From assembly GCA_017482565.1 (NCBI GenBank), contig JAFUMO010000032.1, positions 1-39,688 of the forward strand: a stretch of DNA of 39,688 bases, given 5' to 3'. This stretch comes from Bacteroidales bacterium. Lineage in GTDB: Bacteria; Bacteroidota; Bacteroidia; Bacteroidales; UBA932. Position numbers and translations under genes: made by a program. The notes beneath the pieces are model-generated. The model saw nothing but the letters and a program-made list of their open reading frames with translations, did not search any database and had not been told where the DNA came from. The first letter of the stretch is position 1; each line of letters begins with the position of its first letter. Shown here piece after piece: positions 14,692 to 23,860 of the stretch.

Positions 14692-16362
14692 ATGGAAGAG
14701 GTTAAAAATGAGGTGGCGCAGGAGCGCCAGTTGAACTTTATTGAAGAGATTATTGAGAACGATCTGGCAACCGGGAAACACAAGGCAGTGCTCACCCGTT
14801 TCCCTCCGGAGCCTAACGGTTATCTGCATATAGGGCATGCGAAGAGCATCTGCCTGAATTTTGGTACCGCCAAGAAGTATGGCGGAAAGACAAATATCCG
14901 CTTTGATGACACAAATCCTACCAAGGAGGATGTGGAGTATGTTGATTCAATCAAGGAGGATGTGAAGTGGCTGGGCTTTGAGTGGGCCAACGAGTTCTAC
15001 GCATCAGATTATTTTGAGCAGCTGTATGTGTGGGCGCAGGAGCTCATTAAGAAAGGCTTGGCTTATGTGGATGACCAGAGCCAGGAGGAGATTAGGGCTA
15101 CCCGCGGTACAGTTAACCAGCCGGGCATAAACAGTCCTTACAGAGACCGCAGCGTTGAGGAGAACCTGAGGCTGTTTGAGGAGATGCGTCAGGGAAAATA
15201 CAAGGAGGGCGAGAAGGTGCTCCGTGCAAAGATTGATATGGCACACCCTAACATGATGTTCAGGGACCCCCTCATGTACAGGATAAACTACTCGCACCAC
15301 CACCGTACAGGTGACAAATGGTGCATCTATCCTATGTATGACTATGCACATGGCCAGAGCGATTCAATTGAGGGTATCACACACTCAATCTGTACACTGG
15401 AGTTTGACGTTCACAGGCCGCTTTATGACTGGTTTATTGAGAAGCTGGAGATTTTCCCTTCTCACCAGTATGAGTTTGCCCGCCTGAATCTCACTTATAC
15501 CGTAATGAGCAAGAGGAAGCTCCTTGAGCTTGTGAAGAATAACTATGTACGCGGATGGGATGACCCCCGTATGCCAACCATCTGCGGTATTCGCAGAAGG
15601 GGTTATACACCTGAGAGTATCCGCCTGTTTGCAGAGAAGGTGGGTGTTGCAAAACGTGACAATACAATTGACCTCTCTTTGCTGGAGTGGTGCGTACGCG
15701 AGGATTTGAACAAGCGCTCGAACCGATATATGACTGTGCTCAATCCTGTGAAGCTGGTAATCACCAACTGGGAGAAGGGGAAGATTGAGGAGTTCCAGGC
15801 ACCGCTCAACCCTGCAGACCCAGACGGCCCTAAACGTACCGTGAAGTTCGGCGGAGAGCTTTACATAGAGCGTGATGACTTCATGGAGGAGCCGCCTAAG
15901 AAGTATTTCCGTCTGAAACCGGGCGGGGAGGTGCGTCTGAAATACACCTACATCATCAAGTGTGAGGAGGTTGTAAAGGATGAGGCCGGAAACATTGTGG
16001 AGATCCGCTGTACATACGACCCTACCAGCAAGCCTGGTGCAGGAGAGTGGCGCTCAGTTAAGGGTACAATCCACTGGGTTGCATGCTCGCAGGCCAAGGA
16101 GATTGAGGTAAGGCTTGTAGACCGCCTCTTCACCGAACCGTATATGGACCAGATTCCTGAGGGTACAGATTACAAGGATTACCTGAACCCAGATTCAATG
16201 AACATTGTAACAGGCTATGCGGAGCCTGCATTGCTGGAGGACAACAGCGGCATTGCAGTGCAGTTCGAGCGCCTCGGCTACTTTGCAAAGGACCAGGATT
16301 CAACCCCTGAGAAGGCAGTGTTCAACAAGACCACAGGACTGAAGGATACCTTCAAGAAGTAA
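14692..16362 (+). CDS. glnS: Glutaminyl-tRNA synthetase
   Basis: GlnRS charges tRNA-Gln with glutamine using ATP. The 556-residue class I synthetase shows the HIGH motif H46-I-G-H49 in PPEPNGYLHIGHAKS and a KMSKS-type motif at about 272-275 (VMSKRKL). The Gln-specific region FDDTNPTKEDVEYVDSI and the C-terminal anticodon-binding beta-barrels follow (CTYDPTSKPGAGEWRSVKGT). An upstream TTG at 14647 is in frame, but it lies before the predicted transcription start, so I use 14692. No GlnRS-specific YqeY-type appendage is present. Confidence 0.95.
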   Translation: MEEVKNEVAQERQLNFIEEIIENDLATGKHKAVLTRFPPEPNGYLHIGHAKSICLNFGTAKKYGGKTNIRFDDTNPTKEDVEYVDSIKEDVKWLGFEWANEFYASDYFEQLYVWAQELIKKGLAYVDDQSQEEIRATRGTVNQPGINSPYRDRSVEENLRLFEEMRQGKYKEGEKVLRAKIDMAHPNMMFRDPLMYRINYSHHHRTGDKWCIYPMYDYAHGQSDSIEGITHSICTLEFDVHRPLYDWFIEKLEIFPSHQYEFARLNLTYTVMSKRKLLELVKNNYVRGWDDPRMPTICGIRRRGYTPESIRLFAEKVGVAKRDNTIDLSLLEWCVREDLNKRSNRYMTVLNPVKLVITNWEKGKIEEFQAPLNPADPDGPKRTVKFGGELYIERDDFMEEPPKKYFRLKPGGEVRLKYTYIIKCEEVVKDEAGNIVEIRCTYDPTSKPGAGEWRSVKGTIHWVACSQAKEIEVRLVDRLFTEPYMDQIPEGTDYKDYLNPDSMNIVTGYAEPALLEDNSGIAVQFERLGYFAKDQDSTPEKAVFNKTTGLKDTFKK

Positions 16363-16388
16363 TTTCTTCTTCCCGACAGATAATGCAA

Positions 16389-16460
16389 GAGGGTGACCCA
16401 AAGGGTTGCCCTTTCCTGTTTGTGCATATCCGGGGGTAGAATTGCACAAATTTGTCGGGA
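16389..16460. repeat. Partial copy of the hairpin-repeat border plus inverted repeats
   Basis: GAGGGTGACCCAAA (16389-16402) matches the border of repeat copy B, but the family core is absent. AAAGGG-ttg-CCCTTT (16400-16414) and TTTGTGCA (16419-16426) with TGCACAAA (16443-16450) form small stems. TGTCGGGA octamers flank it at 16371-16378 (reverse) and 16453-16460. It lies between glnS and nfo. Confidence 0.45.
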
Positions 16461-16535
16461 ATAAAGGTTTTGACAATGGAAGGAGTGGCAATGTGATTTT
16501 TTTGTAACTTAGCGGAAAGAAAACAGGAATTACAG

Positions 16536-17378
16536 ATGAAATACATAGGAGCACATGTGAGTGCGAGCGGAGGGGTGTTCAATGCCCCCGTGAATGCACA
16601 TAGTATTGGGGCAACGGCCTTTGCCCTCTTTACAAAGAACCAGAAGCAGTGGGTGGCAAAGCCTCTTACAGATGAGGAGATAGGATTATTCAAGGATAAT
16701 TGTGCCAAGTATGGGTATACAGCGGCGCAGATTCTGCCGCATGACAGTTATCTGATCAATCTGGGAAGTCCGCGTGAGGAGGGGCTGCAGAAGTCCCGTG
16801 CGGCGTTCATTGATGAGATGCACCGCTGTCAGCAGCTGGGGCTGGACCGTCTGAACTTCCATCCGGGGAGCCATCTGAAGGAGATTTCCGTGGATGAGTG
16901 CCTTAAGACAATTGCCCATTCCATAAATCTGGCCCTGGAGAAGACTCAGGGGGTTACAGCCGTGATTGAGAATACTGCAGGGCAGGGGAGCAACCTGGGC
17001 TATACATTTGAGCAGATTGCACAGATTATTGAGCAGGTGGAGGACAAGAGCAGGGTGGGGGTGTGCATTGATACCTGTCACAGCTTTGCAGCCGGGTACG
17101 ACCTTTCAACCGAGCTGGGCTTTACCCAGGTGTTTGAGCATTTTGAGAATGTGATAGGGTTCAAGTATCTGAAGGGAATGCACCTGAATGATGCAATGAA
17201 GCCTCTTGCCAGCAAGGTTGACCGCCACAGCACGCTCGGTAACGGTGTACTTGGTATGGTGCCTTTCCAGATGATCATGAAGGATTCCCGTTTTGACGGC
17301 ATCCCGCTCATCCTTGAGACCCCTGATCCGGATATCTGGGCGCAGGAGCTGGATATGCTGAGAAGTTTCCAAAAGTAA
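16536..17378 (+). CDS. nfo: Endonuclease IV (AP endonuclease)
   Basis: Nfo cleaves DNA 5' to abasic sites in base-excision repair and uses three zinc ions in a TIM barrel. The 280-residue protein has the family signatures [13 protein letters not shown] at the N-terminus, FHPGSH (about residues 107-112), [22 protein letters not shown] and [16 protein letters not shown], which contain the metal ligands. The length is standard. It lies about 30 nt upstream of recG and the two may be cotranscribed as DNA-repair genes. Confidence 0.95.
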   Translation: MKYIGAHVSASGGVFNAPVNAHSIGATAFALFTKNQKQWVAKPLTDEEIGLFKDNCAKYGYTAAQILPHDSYLINLGSPREEGLQKSRAAFIDEMHRCQQLGLDRLNFHPGSHLKEISVDECLKTIAHSINLALEKTQGVTAVIENTAGQGSNLGYTFEQIAQIIEQVEDKSRVGVCIDTCHSFAAGYDLSTELGFTQVFEHFENVIGFKYLKGMHLNDAMKPLASKVDRHSTLGNGVLGMVPFQMIMKDSRFDGIPLILETPDPDIWAQELDMLRSFQK

Positions 17379-17408
17379 TCTGAATAACAGGTATTTGTCG
17401 GGAAGAAG

Positions 17409-19523
17409 ATGGCTGAAATCCTTGATACAGAAATAAAGTTCCTTCCGGGGATAGGGCCCAAGAGGGCTGAGCTCCTTGGTAAGGAGCTTGGTATCTTTAC
17501 CTTCAGGGATATGCTCTACTTTTTCCCGTTCCGCTATATAGACCGCAGCAAGGTTTACACCATAAGGGAGCTGCAGCCTACGATGGCGTATATACAGGTG
17601 CGGGGGAAGATAACCGGTACCGCAACTGTGGGGGATTCGCCCCGCAGCAAGAGGTTTGTGGCAACCCTGCAGGACCCTACCGGAAGGATAGACCTGGTTT
17701 TCTTCAAGGGATTGAAGTGGATTCAGGAGAAGGTAAAGGTGGGGCAGGAGTATATAGCGTTCGGCAAGCCTTCAGAGTTCAACGGTGTGCTGAACATGGT
17801 GCATCCGGAACTGAATCTCCCTACAGATGAAATCCTTTACGGTGGAAGCTCCATGATGGGGGTGTATCCAAGTACGGAGAAGCTCAAGAACAGCGGGATA
17901 GGGAACAAGCAGATTTCAAGGTTCCAGCTCACAATCCTGGAGAAATGGCTTGATTCCATTCCCGACAGCCTTCCGCAATATATCCTGCAGAAAAGGAACC
18001 TCTGCCCCTTGAAGGAGGCGCTCAGGAACATTCATTTCCCTACCAGCAATGCAACCCTTGCCCGTGCCCAACTGAGGCTCAAGTATGAGGAGCTTTTCTA
18101 TCTGCAGCTGGGGCTCCTGAAGCAGAAGAGCATCAGGATGAGGCGTGATGGAGGCCTCCTTATGCCAAAGGTGGGTGATGGGTTCAACAAATGTTATTCT
18201 TCGCTCCCTTTCCCCCTTACCGGGGCCCAGAAGAGGGTGATAAAGGAGATGCATGCAGACATGAAGAGCGGCAGGCAGATGAACCGTCTGCTGCAGGGGG
18301 ATGTGGGCAGCGGAAAGACACTGGTGGCAGTCCTTACCTCCCTGCTTGCTGTGGACAACGGATATCAGGCGTGCATAATGGCCCCAACTGAGGTGCTCGC
18401 ACAGCAGCATTTCAAGGGGATTTCCAGGCTGCTGGCCCCTACGGGAGTATCTGTAGCCCTCCTTACCGGCAGTACAAAGGCCAAGGAGAGGAAGGAGCTG
18501 CTCCCTGCGCTGGCCAATGGGGAGATAAAGATACTTGTAGGGACCCATGCACTCATTGAAGATGCCGTGGTTTTCAGGAATCTTGGGCTTGCGGTGATTG
18601 ACGAACAGCACAGGTTCGGGGTGGAACAGAGGTCCCGCCTGTGGGACAAGTCCCCTGTCCCTCCGCATATTATGGTGATGACGGCAACTCCAATTCCGCG
18701 TACTCTGGCAATGACCCTGTACGGGGATCTGGATGTCTCTGTGCTGGATGAGCTCCCTCCGGGGAGGAAGCCGGTGCAGACCACGCACGCAACGGAGGTG
18801 CAGAGGGGGAAGATCTTTGCATTCATGAAGCAGCAGATAAAGGCCGGAAGACAGATATTTGTGGTGTATCCTCTGATAAAGGAGAGCGAGAAGATGGACT
18901 ACAAGAACCTGCAGGAGGGGTATGAGACCATTATCCAGGAGTTTCCCGCCCCTGAGTATGTGGCGGCTGTAGTGCACGGAAAACAGAAGAATGAGGACAA
19001 GCAGCATGATATGAATCTCTTTGCCAGCGGCAAGGCCCATATCCTTGTGGCCACTTCTGTAATTGAAGTGGGGGTGGATGTGCCCAATGCCTCGGTTATG
19101 ATAATTGAGAGTGCGGAAAGGTTCGGGCTGAGCCAGCTCCACCAGCTCCGCGGCAGGGTGGGGCGCGGCTCGGAGAAGTCGTACTGCATACTTATGACCG
19201 GCTACAAGCTGAGCAAGGAGAGCCGCCAGCGGATTGAGCTTATGTGCCAGACATCGGACGGCTTTGAACTGGCGGAGGCAGACCTGCGCATGCGCGGCCC
19301 TGGAGACCTTGAGGGTACATCCCAGAGCGGCCTTGCCATGGACCTGCATATCTCCAACCTTGCCAAGGATTCCCAGATCCTTGAAGATGCACGCCGGCTT
19401 GCACTTGATGTCCTTGAAGGGGACCCGTTGCTGGAGCACCCTGCAAATGCCATTCTGCGCAACCAGCTCGCTGCCCTTAAGAAATCCGGCAAGGCTCCTG
19501 CTGATTACTCCCAAATCAGCTGA
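17409..19523 (+). CDS. recG: ATP-dependent DNA helicase RecG
   Basis: RecG remodels stalled replication forks and branch-migrates Holliday junctions. The 704-residue protein has the N-terminal wedge/OB domain (about residues 1-180), Walker A GDVGSGKT at about 297-304, Walker B DEQH at 398-401, MTATPIPRTLAMT, and the RecG-specific QLRGRVGRG motif VI followed by DGFELAEADLRMRGPGDLEGT. The ATG at 17409 follows a TGTCGGGA octamer (17396-17403) by five bases. Length matches Bacteroidota RecG. Confidence 0.97.
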   Translation: MAEILDTEIKFLPGIGPKRAELLGKELGIFTFRDMLYFFPFRYIDRSKVYTIRELQPTMAYIQVRGKITGTATVGDSPRSKRFVATLQDPTGRIDLVFFKGLKWIQEKVKVGQEYIAFGKPSEFNGVLNMVHPELNLPTDEILYGGSSMMGVYPSTEKLKNSGIGNKQISRFQLTILEKWLDSIPDSLPQYILQKRNLCPLKEALRNIHFPTSNATLARAQLRLKYEELFYLQLGLLKQKSIRMRRDGGLLMPKVGDGFNKCYSSLPFPLTGAQKRVIKEMHADMKSGRQMNRLLQGDVGSGKTLVAVLTSLLAVDNGYQACIMAPTEVLAQQHFKGISRLLAPTGVSVALLTGSTKAKERKELLPALANGEIKILVGTHALIEDAVVFRNLGLAVIDEQHRFGVEQRSRLWDKSPVPPHIMVMTATPIPRTLAMTLYGDLDVSVLDELPPGRKPVQTTHATEVQRGKIFAFMKQQIKAGRQIFVVYPLIKESEKMDYKNLQEGYETIIQEFPAPEYVAAVVHGKQKNEDKQHDMNLFASGKAHILVATSVIEVGVDVPNASVMIIESAERFGLSQLHQLRGRVGRGSEKSYCILMTGYKLSKESRQRIELMCQTSDGFELAEADLRMRGPGDLEGTSQSGLAMDLHISNLAKDSQILEDARRLALDVLEGDPLLEHPANAILRNQLAALKKSGKAPADYSQIS

Positions 19524-19588
19524 TTCTATGGGTAGAATCGTATTTTTCGTATTTTTTTATTATCTTGCAAAGTTTTAAATGGATTTAT

Positions 19589-20674
19589 ATGACACGCAAG
19601 ATAGTAGTAGGAATTACGCAGGGGGATACCAACGGAATCGGTTATGAAGTAATTATAAAGGCTTTGTCTGATGCCAGGATTCTGGAGTTGTGTACACCTG
19701 TAGTTTACGGTTCTTCAAAGGCTTTTGGCTTTTACAGGAAGAATATCCCTGAAACGGAGAATATAAACACTAATATAGTTTCATCAGCCAAGGATGCCCA
19801 TCCCAAGAGGGTGAATATTGTGAACTGCCTTCCCGACAATATCCAGATTGAGCCCGGGCAGTGTACCAATGACGGTGCAAAGGCTGCAATTACAGCTTTG
19901 GAGAAGGCTGTGCAGGAGATGAAGGAGGGGTATATTGATGCCCTGGTTACTGCCCCTTTCAACAAAAGGTCGGTTAACGAGGAAACCTTCAAGTATGCAG
20001 GCCATACCGAGTATCTGACAAATGAGTTCAATGCACAGGACGGTCTTATGTTCCTCTGCTCGGACAAAATGAGGGTAGGTGTGGCCACAGGCCATATTGC
20101 ACTTTCAAAGGTTCCCGGAGTGCTTTCATCTGAACTTATTGTGAGAAAGCTCAAGATAATGAACGAGTCGCTCAAGAGGGATTTTGGCATTGTAATGCCA
20201 AAACTCGCAGTGCTGGGCCTCAACCCCCACTCCGGTGACAAGGGGCTTATGGGAGATGAGGAGAAGGCAATAATTGCTCCGGCAATAAAGATGGCAAATG
20301 AGCAGGGAATACTTGCATTCGGCCCATATCCGCCTGACGGCTTCTTCAGTGTGAACATGCAGTACAAGTTTGATGCGGTGCTGGCAATGTACCACGACCA
20401 GGGGCTGATTCCTTTCAAGTCGCTCGCATTTGACAGCGGTGTGAACTTTACGGCAGGCCTCCCTATAGTGAGGACATCTCCCGACCATGGAACTGCATTT
20501 GACCTTGCAGGGGAGAACAAGGCCAACCCTCAGTCAATGATAAGCTCAATATATCTGGCAGTTGATGTGTTCAGGAATAGGGAGAGGTATGAGGAAATGA
20601 ATGCGAACCCCCTCAAGGTAAAGGAGTTTGAAACACAGCAGAAGGAGAGGCCCGGAAAGCCTGTAATTGCGTAA
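19589..20674 (+). CDS. pdxA: 4-hydroxythreonine-4-phosphate dehydrogenase
   Basis: PdxA oxidises 4-phosphohydroxy-L-threonine with NAD in the DXP-dependent route to pyridoxal phosphate. The 361-residue protein opens MTRKIVVGITQGDTNGIGYE and has the conserved DALVTAPFNKRSVN, AGHTEYLT, GLNPHSGDKG, AMYHDQGLIPFK and TSPDHGTAFDLAG motifs, which include the zinc-binding histidines. An in-frame TTG at 19565 would add eight residues and is less likely than the ATG at 19589. A weak TATCTTG box lies at 19561. No other pdx gene is in the window. Confidence 0.94.
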   Translation: MTRKIVVGITQGDTNGIGYEVIIKALSDARILELCTPVVYGSSKAFGFYRKNIPETENINTNIVSSAKDAHPKRVNIVNCLPDNIQIEPGQCTNDGAKAAITALEKAVQEMKEGYIDALVTAPFNKRSVNEETFKYAGHTEYLTNEFNAQDGLMFLCSDKMRVGVATGHIALSKVPGVLSSELIVRKLKIMNESLKRDFGIVMPKLAVLGLNPHSGDKGLMGDEEKAIIAPAIKMANEQGILAFGPYPPDGFFSVNMQYKFDAVLAMYHDQGLIPFKSLAFDSGVNFTAGLPIVRTSPDHGTAFDLAGENKANPQSMISSIYLAVDVFRNRERYEEMNANPLKVKEFETQQKERPGKPVIA

Positions 20675-20687
20675 CAGCATTTGCTTG

Positions 20688-21155
20688 ATGGAGCCTATCA
20701 ATCTATATACGGACGGATCTTCAAGAGGCAACCCCGGCCCTGGCGGCTATGGGGTTGTACTTGTTTGTGGCCCGCACAGGAAGGAGCTGAGCGGAGGATT
20801 CTCCTGTACTACCAACAACCGTATGGAACTGTTGGCGGTAATAGTGGGGCTTGAGGCCATAAAGAGGCCGAACGCCCAGGTGAACATATATTCAGATTCA
20901 TCGTATGTTGTGAAGGCCATAAATGAGGGATGGCTGGCCAACTGGCAGAGGAAGGGGCTGCACAAGCAGAAGAATGCGGATTTGTGGGAGAGATTCCTCA
21001 GGATAGCCTCCAGGCATCAGCTCAGGTTCTTTTGGATAAAGGGACATGCCGGGCATCCTGAAAATGAACGGTGTGATGCATTGGCAGTTGAGGCGGCTAC
21101 CGGGTTGGAGCTTGCTGAGGATGCGGGATATTTAGCCGATAATTTGTTTCAATAA
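20688..21155 (+). CDS. rnhA: Ribonuclease HI
   Basis: RNase HI degrades the RNA strand of RNA-DNA hybrids. The 155-residue protein carries the catalytic set: D8 in LYTDGSSRGNPGPGGYG, Glu in NRMELLAV, Asp in IYSDSSYVVKA and Asp in ENERCDALA, plus the GHAGH histidine loop. I place the start at ATG 20688. A TTG at 20667 overlapping pdxA is in frame but adds seven non-conserved residues. The gene follows pdxA by 13 nt. Confidence 0.95.
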   Translation: MEPINLYTDGSSRGNPGPGGYGVVLVCGPHRKELSGGFSCTTNNRMELLAVIVGLEAIKRPNAQVNIYSDSSYVVKAINEGWLANWQRKGLHKQKNADLWERFLRIASRHQLRFFWIKGHAGHPENERCDALAVEAATGLELAEDAGYLADNLFQ

Positions 21156-21169
21156 TTGACTAAAAATGT

Positions 21170-21177
21170 TATATTTG
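21170..21177 (+). promoter_or_regulatory. -7 box (TATATTTG) for gpsA
   Basis: TATATTTG matches TAnnTTTG, lies after the rnhA stop, and predicts a start near 21184, about 19 nt before the gpsA ATG at 21203. A TTTG at 21143-21146 is slightly too far away for an ideal -33 box. Confidence 0.5.
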
Positions 21178-21202
21178 TACTTTGTACAAACCTAATGTTT
21201 TT

Positions 21203-22216
21203 ATGATTACATTTTTTGAGAATGAGAATCTCAGATATGCCATGATTGGGAGCGGAAGCTGGGCAACAGCCCTTGTAAAGCTTCTCCTGAACCATCAGCA
21301 GAGCATATCGTGGTTCATGCGGAATCAAAAGAATATAGACAATATCAGGGAAAACCACCACAGCAGGTCCTATCTGCAGTCCGTATTGCTTGACCCTACC
21401 AGGCTCTACATGAGTACGGACATAAATGAAGTTATAGAGAGCGCGGATGTACTTGTCTTCTGTGTGCCGTCCGCCTACTTCATGAGCGTGATGAATAACT
21501 TCACCGGTTCCCTGGACAACAAGTTCATCATCTCTGCAATAAAGGGGTTTGTGGATGAGAAGAACCTTACGATTGCAGAGTATTTCAATCAGGTATATAA
21601 TGTACCGTTTGACAGGATAGGCATCATCAGCGGCCCGTGCCATGCGGAGGAGGTTTCAATGGAGCGCCTTTCGTACCTCACCCTCACCAGCAAGCATATA
21701 GAGGTGGCAAGGGCATTGTGTGATGTGTTCGCATGCCGCTATATCAAGACAACCCCAAGTACAGATATCTACGGAGTAGAGTATGCTGCAGCACTCAAGA
21801 ACATTTATGCAATTGCTGCAGGAATATGCCACGGTCTGGGATACGGGGACAACTTCATGGCAGTGCTCATGACAAATGCATTCCACGAGCTTGCCTCATT
21901 CCTCAATGCCACACATCCCGACAGCAACAGGGTTGTAAAGTCTGCCGCCTACCTTGGAGACCTCCTTGTTACAGGATATTCCCAGTTCAGCAGGAACAGG
22001 ACATTTGGAAACATGATTGGCAAGGGGTATTCTGTAAAGAGCGCCCAGGTGGAGATGAGCATGGTGGCGGAAGGGTACTATGCCAGCAAGTGCATACATG
22101 AGATAAACAAGGAGTACAGGATTGACATGCCTATAGCAGATGCCGTTTATCTGATACTTTATGAGGAGAGGTATCCTCCGTTTGTTATCAAGCAGCTCAC
22201 AGAAGAACTGTTCTGA
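21203..22216 (+). CDS. gpsA: Glycerol-3-phosphate dehydrogenase [NAD(P)+]
   Basis: GpsA makes sn-glycerol-3-phosphate from dihydroxyacetone phosphate for phospholipid synthesis. The 337-residue protein has the nucleotide-binding MIGSGSWATALVKLL near residues 13-27, the ISGPCHAEEV segment, and the substrate-binding GVEYAAALKNIYAIAAGI, where the lysine is catalytic, followed by RNRTFGNMIGKG. I start at ATG 21203; an in-frame TTG at 21182 lies at or before the predicted transcription start. A hairpin repeat begins right at its stop codon. Confidence 0.93.
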   Translation: MITFFENENLRYAMIGSGSWATALVKLLLNHQQSISWFMRNQKNIDNIRENHHSRSYLQSVLLDPTRLYMSTDINEVIESADVLVFCVPSAYFMSVMNNFTGSLDNKFIISAIKGFVDEKNLTIAEYFNQVYNVPFDRIGIISGPCHAEEVSMERLSYLTLTSKHIEVARALCDVFACRYIKTTPSTDIYGVEYAAALKNIYAIAAGICHGLGYGDNFMAVLMTNAFHELASFLNATHPDSNRVVKSAAYLGDLLVTGYSQFSRNRTFGNMIGKGYSVKSAQVEMSMVAEGYYASKCIHEINKEYRIDMPIADAVYLILYEERYPPFVIKQLTEELF

Positions 22217-22331
22217 TGCCTTTTATGGAAAAATCCTGCGTTACGCTCCTTCTTCAGATCCTCATTGCCATAAGGTGACTCCGGTTTCCAGAAGTTAGCA
22301 ACCCTTGAATTTTCCACTTGAAGAATCATCA
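22214..22331. repeat. Dispersed hairpin repeat, copy C
   Basis: The interior holds TGCGTTACGCT (22237-22247), GATCCTCATT, GTGACTCCGGTTTCCAGAAG and CCCTTGAATTTTCCAC, which match copy A in order and spacing. The end arms are an imperfect stem (TTATGGAAAAATC against GAATTTTCCACTTGAA). It starts at the gpsA stop codon and ends about 45 nt before pgi. Confidence 0.7.
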
Positions 22332-22375
22332 GAAAAAATGTAAGGAAAGGAAAATATAATATAAAAGACAATATA

Positions 22376-23704
22376 ATGGTTTCAATCAACTTGAAAGCTG
22401 CTGAAGGCTTTATTTCAGAGACTCTTTTGAATGGGCAGATAGAGAAGGCATATGCGGGCCTTGATACAGTATTGGCAGGAAACGGCGCGGGAAATGACTT
22501 CCTCGGATGGGTTAATCTCCCTTCTGAGATTGACGGCACTCTCATTGACGCATGCAACAGCATAGTGAAGAGATGGGTAGGCAAGGTGGATGTAGTGGTG
22601 GTTGTAGGTATAGGGGGGTCCTATCTGGGCGCAAAATGTGCAATTGAGGCACTTTCCCACACATTCTCTGCAAGCATGCCAAATACGCATCCGCAGATTG
22701 TATTTGCAGGACACAATATTTCTGAAGATTATGCCGGGGAACTTCTTGAATTCCTCTCAAACAGGACATATGCTACAATAGTGATTTCAAAATCTGGTAC
22801 AACCACAGAGCCGGCAATCGCTTTCCGTATCTTAAAGGAGAATATGGAGAAGAGATTCGGAAAGGAGATTTGCAAGGAGAGGATTGTTGCAATTACAGAT
22901 GCATCAAAGGGTGCGTTGAGGACCCTGGCAAATCAGGAGGGCTACACAACCTTCATCATTCCCGACAACGTGGGTGGCCGTTTCTCGGTACTTACACCGG
23001 TGGGCCTGCTTCCTATTGCAGTTGCCGGCTTTGATATCAAGGCTCTTGTTGAGGGTGCAAGGCACATGCAGGAGGTTTGTTCAAGGAAAGAGGCCTCAAA
23101 CCCTGCAATCCTTTATGCAGCCGCACGCAATGCCGCATATTCATTGGGCAAGAAGATAGAGATTCTGGTAAACTATAACCCTAAGCTCCAGTATCTTGGC
23201 GAGTGGTGGAAACAGCTTTACGGCGAGAGTGAGGGCAAGGATGGCAAGGGTATCTTCCCTGCTTCAGTGAACTTCTCTACAGATCTGCATTCAATGGGCC
23301 AGTATATCCAGGATGGTGAGAGGACATTGTTTGAGACAAACGTGCTTGTGAAGAAGGCCTTCCACACAGTGAAGATTGAGAGCGACAGGCAGAATCTGGA
23401 CGGCTTGAACTTCCTTGCCGGCAAGCGTGTTGAGGAGGTTAACAAGATGGCCCAGCTGGGTACGCGCCTTGCACATACAGACGGAGGTGTCCCTAACTTT
23501 GAGATAGAGATTGAGCAGATTGACGAGTACAACCTTGGAGAGCTCTTCTATATGTTTGAGATAGCATGTGGTATCAGCGGATACATGCTTGGCGTTAATC
23601 CTTTCAACCAGCCTGGCGTTGAGGACTACAAGAAGAACATGTTTGCACTCCTTGACAAGCCGGGATACGAGGAGGCATCAAGGGCTATCAGGGCAAGACT
23701 GTAA
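22376..23704 (+). CDS. pgi: Glucose-6-phosphate isomerase
   Basis: Pgi interconverts glucose-6-phosphate and fructose-6-phosphate. The 442-residue length is that of the shorter bacterial form. Substrate-binding signatures are [43 protein letters not shown] (PGI signature 1) and [18 protein letters not shown] (C-terminal lysine signature). The leader between copy C and the start codon is AT-rich with no clear -7 box. A terminator-like hairpin follows at 23731-23760. Confidence 0.96.
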   Translation: MVSINLKAAEGFISETLLNGQIEKAYAGLDTVLAGNGAGNDFLGWVNLPSEIDGTLIDACNSIVKRWVGKVDVVVVVGIGGSYLGAKCAIEALSHTFSASMPNTHPQIVFAGHNISEDYAGELLEFLSNRTYATIVISKSGTTTEPAIAFRILKENMEKRFGKEICKERIVAITDASKGALRTLANQEGYTTFIIPDNVGGRFSVLTPVGLLPIAVAGFDIKALVEGARHMQEVCSRKEASNPAILYAAARNAAYSLGKKIEILVNYNPKLQYLGEWWKQLYGESEGKDGKGIFPASVNFSTDLHSMGQYIQDGERTLFETNVLVKKAFHTVKIESDRQNLDGLNFLAGKRVEEVNKMAQLGTRLAHTDGGVPNFEIEIEQIDEYNLGELFYMFEIACGISGYMLGVNPFNQPGVEDYKKNMFALLDKPGYEEASRAIRARL

Positions 23705-23730
23705 CATTTGCAGGATCATTGCGTAATCTT

Positions 23731-23760
23731 AAGGGGTAGCTGATGAAGTTACCCCTTTTG
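23731..23760 (+). terminator. Hairpin terminator after pgi
   Basis: AAGGGGTAGCT (23731-23741) pairs with AGTTACCCCTT (23747-23757) with one mismatch and is followed by TTG. It lies 27 nt after the pgi stop codon. Confidence 0.6.
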
Positions 23761-23860
23761 CGGATATTGGGCAGGACTGATCTTGTGCCGTAATTCCGTG
23801 CAGGATGGAATGATGGTGGATGATAATTGTTTTGATGATAATTTGTCGGGAGGAGACTAT

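Noticed and set aside
17916-19514. Long minus-strand frame of 532 codons opposite recG
   Set aside because: It is the antisense shadow of recG, which has all helicase motifs; the translated antisense sequence is rich in His, Leu and Arg and has no recognisable domain.
11010-22331. CRISPR-like repeats
   Set aside because: The repeats are about 120 bp, kilobases apart, in both orientations and have no spacers; no cas genes are in the window.
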